DNA of 39,295 nt from a bacterium (lineage in GTDB: Bacteria; Desulfobacterota; Desulfobulbia; Desulfobulbales; Desulfobulbaceae), in the NCBI GenBank assembly GCA_030538155.1, contig JAUNUN010000028.1:1-39295 (forward strand), given 5' to 3'. This document shows, one piece after another, positions 17,460-27,913 of this stretch (its first letter is position 1; every line of letters begins with the position of its first letter). Under the pieces are notes generated by a model. The model did not search any database, was not told the origin of the DNA, and saw nothing but the letters and a program-made list of their open reading frames with translations. The position numbers were made by a program, and so were the translations under genes.

Positions 17460-17957
17460 ATGAACGGAGAGAATCAGCACAAAAAAGGAAGAATACGGCC
17501 CGCGCGCATGAGTGATGTGCGGCCCATTCACGCCATGCTCAGCTACTATGCCGGCAAGAATCTGATGCTGCCGCGCTCCATCAGTTCACTCTACGACCAT
17601 CTCCGTGATTTTGTGGTCTATGAGGAGGGAGAGCGCATCCTTGGCATCTGTGCCCTGCACATCTGCTGGGATGATCTGGCTGAGATCCGTTCACTGGCCG
17701 TGGACGAGTCCGTGCAAAAGGCGGGGATCGGTCGACTTTTGGTGGAATCCTGCCTGGATGAGGCCAAGAGTCTGGAGATCAAACAGGTCTTTGTCCTTAC
17801 CTATCAAGCCGCCTTTTTCCGCAAATTCGGCTTCAAGGACACGGACAAGCAGAACCTGCCCCACAAGATCTGGAGCGACTGCCTGCACTGCGCCAAATTT
17901 CCGGACTGCGATGAAGATGCCCTGATCCGCATTGAAATTGAAGAGTCGCCTGCATAA
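17460..17957 (+). CDS. GNAT acetyltransferase, probable short-form N-acetylglutamate synthase
   Basis: Predicted to acetylate glutamate (first step of arginine synthesis) or another small amine using acetyl-CoA. The 165-residue protein is a single GNAT domain: RPARMSDVRPIHAML at the start, the strand EIRSLAVDES, the acetyl-CoA pyrophosphate loop VQKAGIGRLLVE, and FFRKFGFKD near the end. The ending LPHKIWSDCLHCAKFPDCDE matches short argA-like proteins of deltaproteobacteria that lack the amino-acid-kinase domain. The ATG at 17460 is preferred; a TTG at 17439 would add seven residues. The TAA stop at 17955-17957 lies inside the terminal inverted repeat of a mobile-type element, so the native C-terminus may have been trimmed or altered. 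Confidence 0.85.
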   Translation: MNGENQHKKGRIRPARMSDVRPIHAMLSYYAGKNLMLPRSISSLYDHLRDFVVYEEGERILGICALHICWDDLAEIRSLAVDESVQKAGIGRLLVESCLDEAKSLEIKQVFVLTYQAAFFRKFGFKDTDKQNLPHKIWSDCLHCAKFPDCDEDALIRIEIEESPA

Positions 17958-18088
17958 TTCCACTTCCATATCAAAGCGCTATCTGTGTCGGCTTCGGAAA
18001 ATGTTCCTTGGAGTACCATATGTACGCCTGTCTCGCCTTCTTGATACATTTCTTTGATATTTCTTTGATCTGGAACTGGAATAAGTGC
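17952..18088 (-). repeat. Copy A of a MITE-like element with terminal inverted repeats
   Basis: About 137 bp. Its ends, 17952-17976 and 18063-18088, are imperfect inverted repeats of about 25 bases (shared core ATTCCACTTCCATATCAAAG / ATTCCAGTTCCAGATCAAAG). Read on the minus strand it matches copy B at 22698-22831. A 67-base block from CAGGCGTACAT to TATGGAA has 59 identical bases, and the first 28 bases have 24 identical. It carries no transposase. On the minus strand it is part of an open frame whose peptide resembles the one encoded by copy B. It provides the stop codon of the acetyltransferase gene and fills most of the leader upstream of secA. Confidence 0.75.
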
Positions 18089-18168
18089 CTCAATACGATT
18101 TATCGAAAAGACGAACATAATCTGGCTCTTGCCTTTCAAAGAGCCGTACCTATACACGGAGTGATCCT

Positions 18169-20727
<2,559 letters not shown>

Positions 20728-20733
20728 TGACTT

Positions 20734-20804
20734 CACCAGCCGGTCTTTGAAAGAGGCGGCTGGTGTGCTCTTCTCCTCATGGCTGGAGTGCTTTGAGGAG
20801 AAGA
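20734..20804 (+). promoter_or_regulatory. Two tandem hairpins between secA and moxR, the second burying the moxR ribosome binding site
   Basis: The first hairpin is CACCAGCC (20734-20741) with GGCTGGTG (20758-20765); it has no T-tail. The second is a perfect 11-bp stem, TCTTCTCCTCA (20769-20779) with TGAGGAGAAGA (20794-20804). The right arm contains the AGGAG Shine-Dalgarno of moxR, whose ATG is at 20809. Folding would therefore block initiation of the downstream operon. What opens the hairpin is unknown; partial termination after secA is also possible. Confidence 0.6.
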
Positions 20805-20808
20805 CTAC

Positions 20809-21768
20809 ATGAATATAAACGAAAGTTTGCAGAGCGAGCCGCTGGCTGCGGCCACCCGGCTGGCCGCCGAGATCAGCGCTGCAGCCGGCCGCTATATCCT
20901 GGGCAAGGATACCCAGTTGCGCTTGGCCCTGTGCTGTCTCCTGGCCGAAGGGCATCTGCTGATAGAAGACATTCCCGGTATCGGCAAAACCACGCTTGCC
21001 AAGGTGCTGGCCCGCATCCTGGGCCTTGAATTCCGGCGGATTCAGTGCACCAGCGACATGCTGCCCGGCGATATCTTGGGCGTTTCTATTTTTGAACAGA
21101 AGAGCGGCAGCTTCACCTTTCATCCCGGCCCGATCTTCACCCAGATCCTTTTGGCCGACGAAATCAACCGCACCACCCCCAAGACCCAGAGCGCCCTCTT
21201 GGAAGCCATGGAGGAACACCAGGTTTCCCTTGACGGCGCAACCCATCCACTGCCCAGGCCCTTCTGGCTGGTGGCCACCCAGAACCCGCTGGAACAGGCC
21301 GGGGCCTACCCCCTGCCCGAATCCCAGTTGGACCGCTTCCTCTTCCGCCTCAATATCGGTTATCCCGACAAAAAAGCCGAACAACAACTCTTGGCCGGGG
21401 GCGGTATCGGCGTTTCCCTGGACGAGATCGAGGCGCTGATCAACGCAGACCAGGTGCTCTACCTGCAGCAGACAGCACGCACCGTACACCTGGCCGAAAG
21501 CCTCATTGCCTACGCGCAGGATCTGCTCGCCTTTAGCCGCAATTCAGGCCGCTTTGCCCTGGGCCTTTCCCCACGAGCCGGTCTGGCCCTCTTGCGGGCT
21601 GCCCAGGCCTGGGCCCTCTTGCAGGGGCGGGATTTCGTCTTGCCTGAGGATGTGCAGGAAGTGCTGCCCCATGTGGCCGGGCACCGGCTGCGTCTGGCCG
21701 ATACCCTGTCGGAACCCTCCCTGGATGAACTGCGCCGGGATTTCGCCCAGGTGGCCGTGCCGTTGTGA
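20809..21768 (+). CDS. MoxR-family AAA+ ATPase
   Basis: Chaperone-like AAA+ ATPase of the type encoded beside DUF58 and transglutaminase-like membrane proteins. The 319 residues contain Walker A IPGIGKTTLAK (GIGKTT at 57-62), Walker B ILLADEINRTTPKTQSALL, the sensor segment FWLVATQNPLEQAGAYPLPE, and the arginine-containing SQLDRFLFRL. The C-terminal lid includes GLSPRAGLALLRAAQAWAL. Complete and of normal length. Its stop overlaps the GTG of the DUF58 gene (GTGA at 21765-21768), so the genes are translationally coupled. Its own Shine-Dalgarno is in an 11-bp hairpin. Exact client unknown. Confidence 0.95.
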   Translation: MNINESLQSEPLAAATRLAAEISAAAGRYILGKDTQLRLALCCLLAEGHLLIEDIPGIGKTTLAKVLARILGLEFRRIQCTSDMLPGDILGVSIFEQKSGSFTFHPGPIFTQILLADEINRTTPKTQSALLEAMEEHQVSLDGATHPLPRPFWLVATQNPLEQAGAYPLPESQLDRFLFRLNIGYPDKKAEQQLLAGGGIGVSLDEIEALINADQVLYLQQTARTVHLAESLIAYAQDLLAFSRNSGRFALGLSPRAGLALLRAAQAWALLQGRDFVLPEDVQEVLPHVAGHRLRLADTLSEPSLDELRRDFAQVAVPL

Positions 21769-22694
21769 GCCGAGAAAAGCCCTTGCCGCGCCTGACGCGG
21801 ATGATACCGTATATACGGCTTAACCGGGATACCGGCATCAAACCTACCTTCTACGGCTTTGTCTATTTGGGCATGTTGGCGGCCCTGTTGCTTGGTTCCA
21901 TCAACCACAACAACAACCTCGGCTATCTGCTCACTTTTCTTTTAAGCGGCTTGTTACTGGTTTCGATCCGCCAGAGCTGGCGTAACGTTGCCGAAATCAA
22001 GACCGGTTCCTGTCAGGCCCAGCCGGTCTTTGCCGGTTCCGAGGCCAAATTTGGGCTGCAAGTGCAGGCCCAGGGGCAAGATCGCTACGGCCTGGAACTG
22101 GCCCTGGAGCCTGAGCGGCGCAGTGGTACAGATCTGCGCGCCGGCGAGGAGGACAGGGTTGACTTACTGCTATCAGCCGCCAGACGCGGGCTTCTGCGCT
22201 GCGATCAGCTCCAGGTCTTGAGCAGTTTTCCCTTTGGCCTGTTTGAGTGCAGGCGTATCCTGCCGCTGGAATGTAAGTGCCTGGTCTATCCCCGTCCCAT
22301 CAAGGCCCCCTTTATGACTGCCGCCTTGGGCGATGTCCTGGAAGAGGGCATGGACAGGCGGAGCCTGGGCCTGGATTTTTCAGGCATCAGCCCCTACAAG
22401 CCGGGTGACGGTCTGAGCCGCATCCACTGGAAGAGCCTGGCCCGCGGCCAGGGGCTGCATGTCACCGAGTTTGACGAGGAGAGCAGCGGCGGCGCGCTTT
22501 TTTCCCTGGACCAGATGCCGGGAACGGATTTGGAATACAAGCTCTCCTGCCTCTGCCACATGGTGTTGAGCGCTGCCAACCAGGGGCTGCGCTATGGCCT
22601 CGAGCTCGGCGTGCTGCGCATTGAACCCAACCGGGGCGCACGACATAAAGAGCGCTGTCTGGAGGCTTTGGCTCTTTACGGAACGACGCCATGA
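21765..22694 (+). CDS. DUF58 domain membrane-associated protein
   Basis: 309 residues with two hydrophobic segments near the N-terminus (about 27-44 and 48-66) followed by a beta-rich region and the DUF58 signature PYKPGDGLSRIHWKSLAR near residue 212, which includes the conserved IHWK core. DUF58 proteins are encoded with MoxR ATPases and TgpA-type transglutaminases in many bacteria; their biochemical role is not settled. The GTG start overlaps the moxR stop, and the gene's TGA overlaps the ATG of the transglutaminase gene (ATGA at 22691-22694). No von Willebrand-type gene accompanies the set here. Confidence 0.92.
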   Translation: MSREKPLPRLTRMIPYIRLNRDTGIKPTFYGFVYLGMLAALLLGSINHNNNLGYLLTFLLSGLLLVSIRQSWRNVAEIKTGSCQAQPVFAGSEAKFGLQVQAQGQDRYGLELALEPERRSGTDLRAGEEDRVDLLLSAARRGLLRCDQLQVLSSFPFGLFECRRILPLECKCLVYPRPIKAPFMTAALGDVLEEGMDRRSLGLDFSGISPYKPGDGLSRIHWKSLARGQGLHVTEFDEESSGGALFSLDQMPGTDLEYKLSCLCHMVLSAANQGLRYGLELGVLRIEPNRGARHKERCLEALALYGTTP

Positions 22695-24853
22695 CCAGCA
22701 CTCATTCCGGTTTCAGATCAAAGATGCTATCAAGGAGGCGAGGAAAAGACGACGCAGGCGTACATACGGTACTCCGAGGAGGGTTTTCCGGAGCCGACAC
22801 AGAGAGCGCTTTGCTATGGAATCGGCATAATCCTTGGACTAAGCCCGGCCGGCGCGGGCCTTTGCTTGCAGCGGTGGTGCTGGCCTGCCTTCTGCATCTG
22901 GTCAATATTTCCGTGCCCACTCTACTGCTCTGTCTGGGGATGTGGGGCTACCATTTTGCCGGTTTTTTCCGGCCGCTGCCCAGGCCGGGGGCAAAACTCA
23001 TCACCGTGGCCGGTGCCCTGTTGTTTCTGGCGGCTGCAGGCACCAACGAGGGCCTGACGGTTGAGGCCTTTGTTTCCCTGCTGGTCTTGATGATTGCACT
23101 CAAGCTCTTTGAACTCAGGCATCAGCACGACGCCACCATGACCGTGATCTTGAACTACTTTGTCATCGTCAGTGGCATGTTTTTCAGCGATTCCCTTCTG
23201 GTGACCGGCTACATCGCCTTTGCCCTGCTCTACAATACGGCCGTACTGGTGCATGTGCGCCAACCGGGCATGGCTCTGGGTCGCAGTTTTCGCCTTGCCG
23301 GCAGATTGAGCCTGCAGGCCCTGCCCTTTATGCTGATTTTCTTCATCTTCTTTCCCCGCTTTCAGGGCGGGCTTTGGGGCAGACCAACCCTGATGCAGGA
23401 GCGTGTCGGCATAAGCGATACCATCCGCATGGGTTCAATCGCCTCGCTTGCAGAAAACACCGAGGTAGCTTTTCGGGTCAGTTTTGCAGGAGCAGTGCCG
23501 CCGGTGGGAGAACTCTACTGGCGAGGGCTGATTCTATGGGATTTCGACGGCCTGAGCTGGACCAGGGGCGAGCGGCGCGGCCTGGTGCCGGAGCGTACCG
23601 TCCGCAGCTCTGCACCCCCTGTGGACTACATCATTACCCTGGAAGCGCATCAGCAGCGCTGGCTCTACAGTTTGGACAGACCGGTGCGCATGCAGCAGAT
23701 GCGCGGAACCTGGATGGGTAATGAAGGAGAAATCCTTACTTGGCGGCCGGTGACCAGCCGTCTGCAGTACAGCGGCACATCCGACCCCAGGGCCGAGCGG
23801 CAACAGTTGCAACAGGGCAGGCTTGCCCAGATGGGCCTGCAACTGCCGGATGCAGGGACAGGCAATAAGCGCGCCCGGGAGTTGGCCCTGAGCTGGCAGC
23901 AGGGCAATCCTGAATCCAGAGCTGTGGTGAATGAGGCCTTCAACTTTTTTAGCCGTGGCGGCTTCCGCTATACCTTGAGTCCCGGTACGCCGACTGCAGC
24001 CGGGGTAGGGGCCGAGAATGCGATCGATCACTTTCTTTTTACCGGTAAGGCCGGATTCTGTGAACACTACGCCACCTCCTTTGCCTTCCTCATGCGAGCC
24101 GCGGGCGTACCCACCCGGCTGGTGGGCGGTTATCTGGGCGGCAGCCTCAATCCATACGGCAACTACCTGATTGTGCGCCAGTCGGATGCGCATGTCTGGT
24201 GCGAGGTGCTCCTTGATGGCGAGTGGCAGCGCATCGACCCGACCGCAGCCGTGGCCCCGGAGAGGCTGCAGACGAATAGTTTGAGCCGCCTGGGTATGGA
24301 CGAAGGGCTGACCCTCGATGCCCTGTTCAATCTTGGCCGCCTTCCTGCCTGGCTGCAACCTTTGGCCAATGGCTGGGATCTGCTCAATATGCGCTGGAAT
24401 CAATGGGTCATGCAGTATTCCTTTGCCGAGCAGAGCCGGCTCTTTTCGCGTTTGGGTCTTGATTCGAGCCGGGGTGCGGCCATGCTTTCGCTGTTGATTG
24501 CGGGCATTGCCCTGATCGGCATCGTCTACTTCTTCCTGCTGGTTTTCTTGAAGCCTGGTGTACAGGAGCGTGACAAGGTGGCCCTGTTCTGGCAGCGGTT
24601 TTTGAAAAAGCTCGACAAGGCCCAGATACATTACAGCAGTAGCCAGGGGCCGGTGCAGTTCCTGCAACATATCAGTAGTCTACGGCCTGATATGGCTGAT
24701 GCTGCTGCGGCTGTGGTGCGGCCCTATGTCCGTCTGCGTTACAGTAAGCTGGGAGAAGAAGAGCGCTCAGAGCTGGAAGGGCAGCTCAAAGAGGCGGTGC
24801 GCCGGTTTTCTGTGCAGGCACTGCCAAAGGAGCAGAAAAAGAAACCTGCTTAG
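22691..24853 (+). CDS. TgpA-like membrane transglutaminase with a repeat-encoded N-terminal extension
   Basis: Inner-membrane protein with an external transglutaminase-like domain, third gene of the moxR-DUF58 cluster. The 720 residues have about five or six membrane helices between about 58 and 230. An extracytoplasmic region follows with the papain-like triad C457 (KAGFCEHYATSFAF), H501 (SDAHVWCEV) and D516 (RIDPTAAV). A further membrane helix lies at about 598-620, and the soluble tail is DUF4129-like. Residues of about 3-47 are encoded by the copy B element and look unlike a normal TgpA start (Arg/Ser-rich, polar). The ATG overlaps the DUF58 stop, so translation seems to run through the inserted element in frame. 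Substrate unknown. Confidence 0.9.
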   Translation: MTSTHSGFRSKMLSRRRGKDDAGVHTVLRGGFSGADTESALLWNRHNPWTKPGRRGPLLAAVVLACLLHLVNISVPTLLLCLGMWGYHFAGFFRPLPRPGAKLITVAGALLFLAAAGTNEGLTVEAFVSLLVLMIALKLFELRHQHDATMTVILNYFVIVSGMFFSDSLLVTGYIAFALLYNTAVLVHVRQPGMALGRSFRLAGRLSLQALPFMLIFFIFFPRFQGGLWGRPTLMQERVGISDTIRMGSIASLAENTEVAFRVSFAGAVPPVGELYWRGLILWDFDGLSWTRGERRGLVPERTVRSSAPPVDYIITLEAHQQRWLYSLDRPVRMQQMRGTWMGNEGEILTWRPVTSRLQYSGTSDPRAERQQLQQGRLAQMGLQLPDAGTGNKRARELALSWQQGNPESRAVVNEAFNFFSRGGFRYTLSPGTPTAAGVGAENAIDHFLFTGKAGFCEHYATSFAFLMRAAGVPTRLVGGYLGGSLNPYGNYLIVRQSDAHVWCEVLLDGEWQRIDPTAAVAPERLQTNSLSRLGMDEGLTLDALFNLGRLPAWLQPLANGWDLLNMRWNQWVMQYSFAEQSRLFSRLGLDSSRGAAMLSLLIAGIALIGIVYFFLLVFLKPGVQERDKVALFWQRFLKKLDKAQIHYSSSQGPVQFLQHISSLRPDMADAAAAVVRPYVRLRYSKLGEEERSELEGQLKEAVRRFSVQALPKEQKKKPA
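22698..22831 (+). repeat. Copy B of the MITE-like element, inside the 5' end of the transglutaminase gene
   Basis: About 134 bp with imperfect terminal inverted repeats (start 22698-22722, end about 22809-22831; 15 of 20 core bases match). It lies in the opposite orientation to copy A, 4.6 kb away. The element begins within the third codon of the transglutaminase frame and stays open throughout, encoding GVHTVLRGGFSGADTESALL. The minus-strand frame of copy A encodes the related GVHMVLQGTFSEADTDSALI. No flanking duplication is obvious. Confidence 0.75.
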
Positions 24854-24862
24854 AAGTGGAGG

Positions 24863-25474
24863 CTAGGAGCGGTCAACCATGTGCTGTCGGGCCCGGATGG
24901 CGTGGGCCAGGGTGTACTCGTCGGCGTACTTGATGTCCATGCCCATGGGGATGCCGCAGGCCAGGCGGCTTGCGGCCACGCCGGTCTTTTTGAGCTGATC
25001 CGCCAGGTAGGAGGCCGTGGCCTCGCCGGGCACGGTGGAGCTGGTGGCGATCAGTACTTCTTCAACGGTGCCGGAACGCACCCGTGCCAACAATTCCCGC
25101 ACCTTGAGTTCATCCGGGCCGATGCCGTCCATGGGCGCAAGCACGCCATGGAGGATGTGGTAGAGGCCGTTGAAGGCCCCGGTCTTCTCAATGAGGAGCT
25201 GATCGCCCGGCTCTTCCACCACACATAACAGCCGCCGGTTGCGACCCGCATCGGCGCAGATGCCGCAGGGATCTGTTTCCGAAAAGGTAAAGCAGTGGCG
25301 GCAGAGGTGGATGGCGCTATGCAAATGCAGGAGATCCTGGGCCAGGTTTTGGGCCTCGCTCTCCGGCCGACGTAGGATATAGAGCGCGAGCCTGGTTGCT
25401 GTTTTGCGGCCTATGCCGGGCAGGCGGGAGAAGTCGTGGATCAGCCGCTCCAGGGCCGGGGGAACGACCTGCAT
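24863..25474 (-). CDS. recR: Recombination mediator RecR
   Basis: DNA-binding ring protein that works with RecO (and RecF) to load RecA at gaps. The 203 residues show the N-terminal helix-hairpin-helix LPGIGRKTATRLALYIL, the C4 zinc finger (C58, C61, C70, C73), the Toprim domain beginning LCVVEEPGDQLLIEKTGAF, and the C-terminal Walker-B-like DIKYADEYTLAHAIRAR. Full length. It is the last gene of the dnaX-ybaB-recR operon, 6 bases after ybaB. It converges with the transglutaminase gene, leaving only 9 bases between the stops and no visible terminator. Confidence 0.98.
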   Translation of the reverse strand: MQVVPPALERLIHDFSRLPGIGRKTATRLALYILRRPESEAQNLAQDLLHLHSAIHLCRHCFTFSETDPCGICADAGRNRRLLCVVEEPGDQLLIEKTGAFNGLYHILHGVLAPMDGIGPDELKVRELLARVRSGTVEEVLIATSSTVPGEATASYLADQLKKTGVAASRLACGIPMGMDIKYADEYTLAHAIRARQHMVDRS

Positions 25475-25480
25475 GGCTGC

Positions 25481-25789
25481 TTACATCAGGCCGGGAATGT
25501 TGAGGCCGCCGGTGAGCCGGCTCATCTCGCCCTTGGCCAGTTCCTTGGCCTTGCGCAGGCCGTCGTTGATGGCCGCCATGAGCAGATCCTGCAGCATCTG
25601 GGTATTCTCCTGATTCACCAGCTCCGGGTCCATGTGCAGGGCAATCAAATCGCACTGGCCGTTGAAGGTGGCGCTCACCATGCCCGCACCCGCGCTGCCG
25701 GTCACCTCTTTGGCGGCCAGCTCATCCTGCAGGGACTTCAAATTCTGCTGGAACTGCTGCGCTTGCTTCATCAGATTGCTCATATCCAT
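25481..25789 (-). CDS. ybaB: YbaB/EbfC-family nucleoid-associated protein
   Basis: Small DNA-binding dimer found between dnaX and recR in many bacteria. The 102-residue protein begins MDMSNLMKQAQQFQQNL, with the long N-terminal helix. It contains VTGSAGAGMVSATFNG, the conserved glycine-rich strand region, then the C-terminal helix with LLMAAINDGLRKAKELAKGEM. The frame is open far upstream, but the ATG at 25789 is preceded by AAGAGGT at the right distance; the ATG at 25783 is an alternative. The gap to dnaX is 85 bases and the gap to recR is 6. Confidence 0.95.
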   Translation of the reverse strand: MDMSNLMKQAQQFQQNLKSLQDELAAKEVTGSAGAGMVSATFNGQCDLIALHMDPELVNQENTQMLQDLLMAAINDGLRKAKELAKGEMSRLTGGLNIPGLM

Positions 25790-25874
25790 ACAATACCTCT
25801 TGGTGTGCGTTATACGACAGTTCCTTGCCTGTTGAATGACCCATACGTTCAGCACAGAGCGGTAGCTGTCAAGC

Positions 25875-27869
25875 TCAGTCCTCTTCCTCGTCCGACTGAA
25901 GGAGCGTCTCTTCCCCATCCTCCGGCACGGGCTGTTCCTTGTAGCGCGAACCGATGCGGATATCGCCCAGCTGGCCGTTGAATACCTCCAGTGCGGTCTG
26001 TACCAGCGGGTCGGCTGCCAGTGCCTTGCGTTCCTCAAGTGGGGTGCGGCCGGTGAGCGGGTTGATCTCGCAACTGCGCGACTCTTCCTCTTCGATGCGC
26101 ACCTGCAGCGGCTCCTGAAAAAAATCGAGCGCAAGCTCGGTCAGCTTACGGAGCTGCTCCGGCTGCTTGAGCATGATGCAGTCGTTAATGTCGTGGAAGA
26201 GCACGGAAAGGTTGCCGTCTTCCACCCGCACCGAGAGCGCCCGTTGCAGGGCCAGACCCATCCACTTTACCTGATCCTGCACATGGCGGGTAAAATGGTC
26301 CCAATCCCGCTGCACCCTGAGCTGAACCGGGCTGGTATCGCGTGGCGTTTTATTTGGTTTTTGCAGTACAGGCGTGGCGGCTGGGGCCGGTTCAGACTTG
26401 GATTCAGGCGCTGGAGTAGGCTTGGTCGCAGGCCCTGAGGCAGTGGCTGATGTAGCTGCTGTGACTGATGAATCTTCAGGCAGCGGATGTTTTAAGCCGG
26501 CACCTGGTTCCGGCTCGGGCACTGGTTGCGCCCCAGCAGGCTCCGGCCCTGCATATTCGTGTTCCGGCGGGGGAACCTCAGGCCAGTCAGCCTTGTTTTC
26601 GTCTAGCTGCGGCAGATTTTTTTTTTCCTGCTGAGGAGTTGAAGTTTGGTTTGTTGGTCTGGCTGGAGCGGTTGGTACGGTTTGCGCTGATGGAGCAGTA
26701 ACAGTAGCCGTTGGCACGGCGGCAGCAAGGGGCGCATCTCCCAAAAACGCATTGAAGCGGCTGATCAATTCGGCCGTGGGCGTGATTTCCGCCACCTGCA
26801 CGGCACGGATAAAGGCCATTTCCAACGCAAACCTCGGTTGCCGGCCGGGCTGTTCCAAGGCATCCATCAGGAGGTTAAAGAGGGCCGAGAGCTGTTCCTG
26901 GCTGTGGGGTGCTGCCACTTGCTGCAGGGCGGCCAACTCATCCGCAGGCAGGGCCAGCATGGCCGCTGTTTTCGGCCCCAGTTTGCACAACAGCAGTTCG
27001 CGCAGCCACTGCAGCAGATCATTGCCCAGCCGTTTGATATCCACCCCTTGATCCTGCAAGGCGGCCAGCAGTTCCAGGGCGCGACCAAGATCGGCCTTGA
27101 GCAGCGCGGTGCCCAGTTCCGCCACTGCCTGACGGCTGACCAGGCCTAATACCTCCAGCACATCTTCTTCACTCACCTGCGCGCCGCAGTAGGAAAAGAG
27201 TTGATCCAGAAGACTCAAACCGTCGCGCACGCTGCCTGCCGCCTCGCGCGCTACCATATCCAGCGCAGCCGCGCTGATCTCCACCCCTTCCTGATCGGCC
27301 AGTTTGCTGAAATGCTGGTGCAATTCCTGCCGGTTCAGGCGTTTAAGTTCAAAACGCTGGCAGCGCGAAAGAATAGTGAGCGGCACCTTGTGCAACTCGG
27401 TGGTGGCAAACATGAAATACACGTGCTCGGGCGGCTCTTCCAGGGTCTTGAGCAGGGCATTGAAGGCCTCGGTGGTGAGCATGTGCACTTCATCGATGAT
27501 GAAGATCTTGTAGCGGGAGCTGCTGGGCTGGAAACGGATGCGTTCCTTGAGTTCGCGGATTTCCTGGATGCCGCGGTTGGATGCACCGTCTACTTCGTGC
27601 AGGTCAACACTTGCGCCCGCGTTGATCTCCCGGCAGGACAGGCACTCATTGCAGGGTTCCGCTCCCTGGCGGCCGGTGCAGTTGAGGGCCTTGGCCATGA
27701 TGCGGGCAAGCGTCGTTTTACCGGTGCCGCGCACCCCGCTGAAGATGATGGCGTGCGCCACCCGGTTCTGCTCCAGGGCATTCTTCAGGGTACGCACCAC
27801 CGCCTTTTGGCCGATAACCTCGGCAAAGCATTGGGGGCGGGCTTTCCTGGCAAGAACAAGGTAGGACAC
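25875..27869 (-). CDS. dnaX: DNA polymerase III subunit gamma/tau
   Basis: Clamp-loader ATPase and replisome organiser. The 664-residue tau form has Walker A SGVRGTGKTT (45-52), the zinc-binding cysteines C64, C73, C76 and C79, the Walker B region FIIDEVHMLTTEAFNALLKT, and the SRC motif LSRCQRFELKRL. Domain III runs to about residue 370. A long Pro/Ala/Glu-rich linker (about 370-520) and the tau-specific C-terminal domain follow. Codons 415-418 are written as A10 (26617-26626 on the plus strand), a potential slippage site for making a shorter gamma form. The start is a GTG at 27869 without an obvious ribosome binding site. The gene is 51 bases downstream of the SRP RNA gene and heads the dnaX-ybaB-recR operon. 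Confidence 0.97.
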   Translation of the reverse strand: MSYLVLARKARPQCFAEVIGQKAVVRTLKNALEQNRVAHAIIFSGVRGTGKTTLARIMAKALNCTGRQGAEPCNECLSCREINAGASVDLHEVDGASNRGIQEIRELKERIRFQPSSSRYKIFIIDEVHMLTTEAFNALLKTLEEPPEHVYFMFATTELHKVPLTILSRCQRFELKRLNRQELHQHFSKLADQEGVEISAAALDMVAREAAGSVRDGLSLLDQLFSYCGAQVSEEDVLEVLGLVSRQAVAELGTALLKADLGRALELLAALQDQGVDIKRLGNDLLQWLRELLLCKLGPKTAAMLALPADELAALQQVAAPHSQEQLSALFNLLMDALEQPGRQPRFALEMAFIRAVQVAEITPTAELISRFNAFLGDAPLAAAVPTATVTAPSAQTVPTAPARPTNQTSTPQQEKKNLPQLDENKADWPEVPPPEHEYAGPEPAGAQPVPEPEPGAGLKHPLPEDSSVTAATSATASGPATKPTPAPESKSEPAPAATPVLQKPNKTPRDTSPVQLRVQRDWDHFTRHVQDQVKWMGLALQRALSVRVEDGNLSVLFHDINDCIMLKQPEQLRKLTELALDFFQEPLQVRIEEEESRSCEINPLTGRTPLEERKALAADPLVQTALEVFNGQLGDIRIGSRYKEQPVPEDGEETLLQSDEEED
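26617..26626 (-). promoter_or_regulatory. A10 slippery run inside dnaX, candidate frameshift/slippage site
   Basis: On the coding strand the reading is CAG GAA AAA AAA AAT CTG, ten consecutive A preceded by AGCAGGA. Deleting one A gives GAA AAA AAA ATC TGC CGC AGC TAG, which stops after residue 421. Adding one A (equivalent to a -1 ribosomal shift) leads to TGA after residue 427. Either product ends between the clamp-loader core and the tau tail. Known parallels are the A9 run of Thermus thermophilus dnaX (transcriptional slippage) and A6G in E. coli dnaX (ribosomal -1 shift, gamma of 431 residues). Confidence 0.6.
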
Positions 27870-27913
27870 GAATACGCGTAGGCGATTAACTTACAGGTGG
27901 GTAAGGACTGCAG

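Noticed and set aside
17804..18157. 117-codon minus-strand frame covering copy A of the repeat
   Set aside because: It overlaps the end of the acetyltransferase gene in antisense and has no ribosome binding site; its only similarity is to the repeat-encoded peptide of copy B, so it is treated as part of the element.
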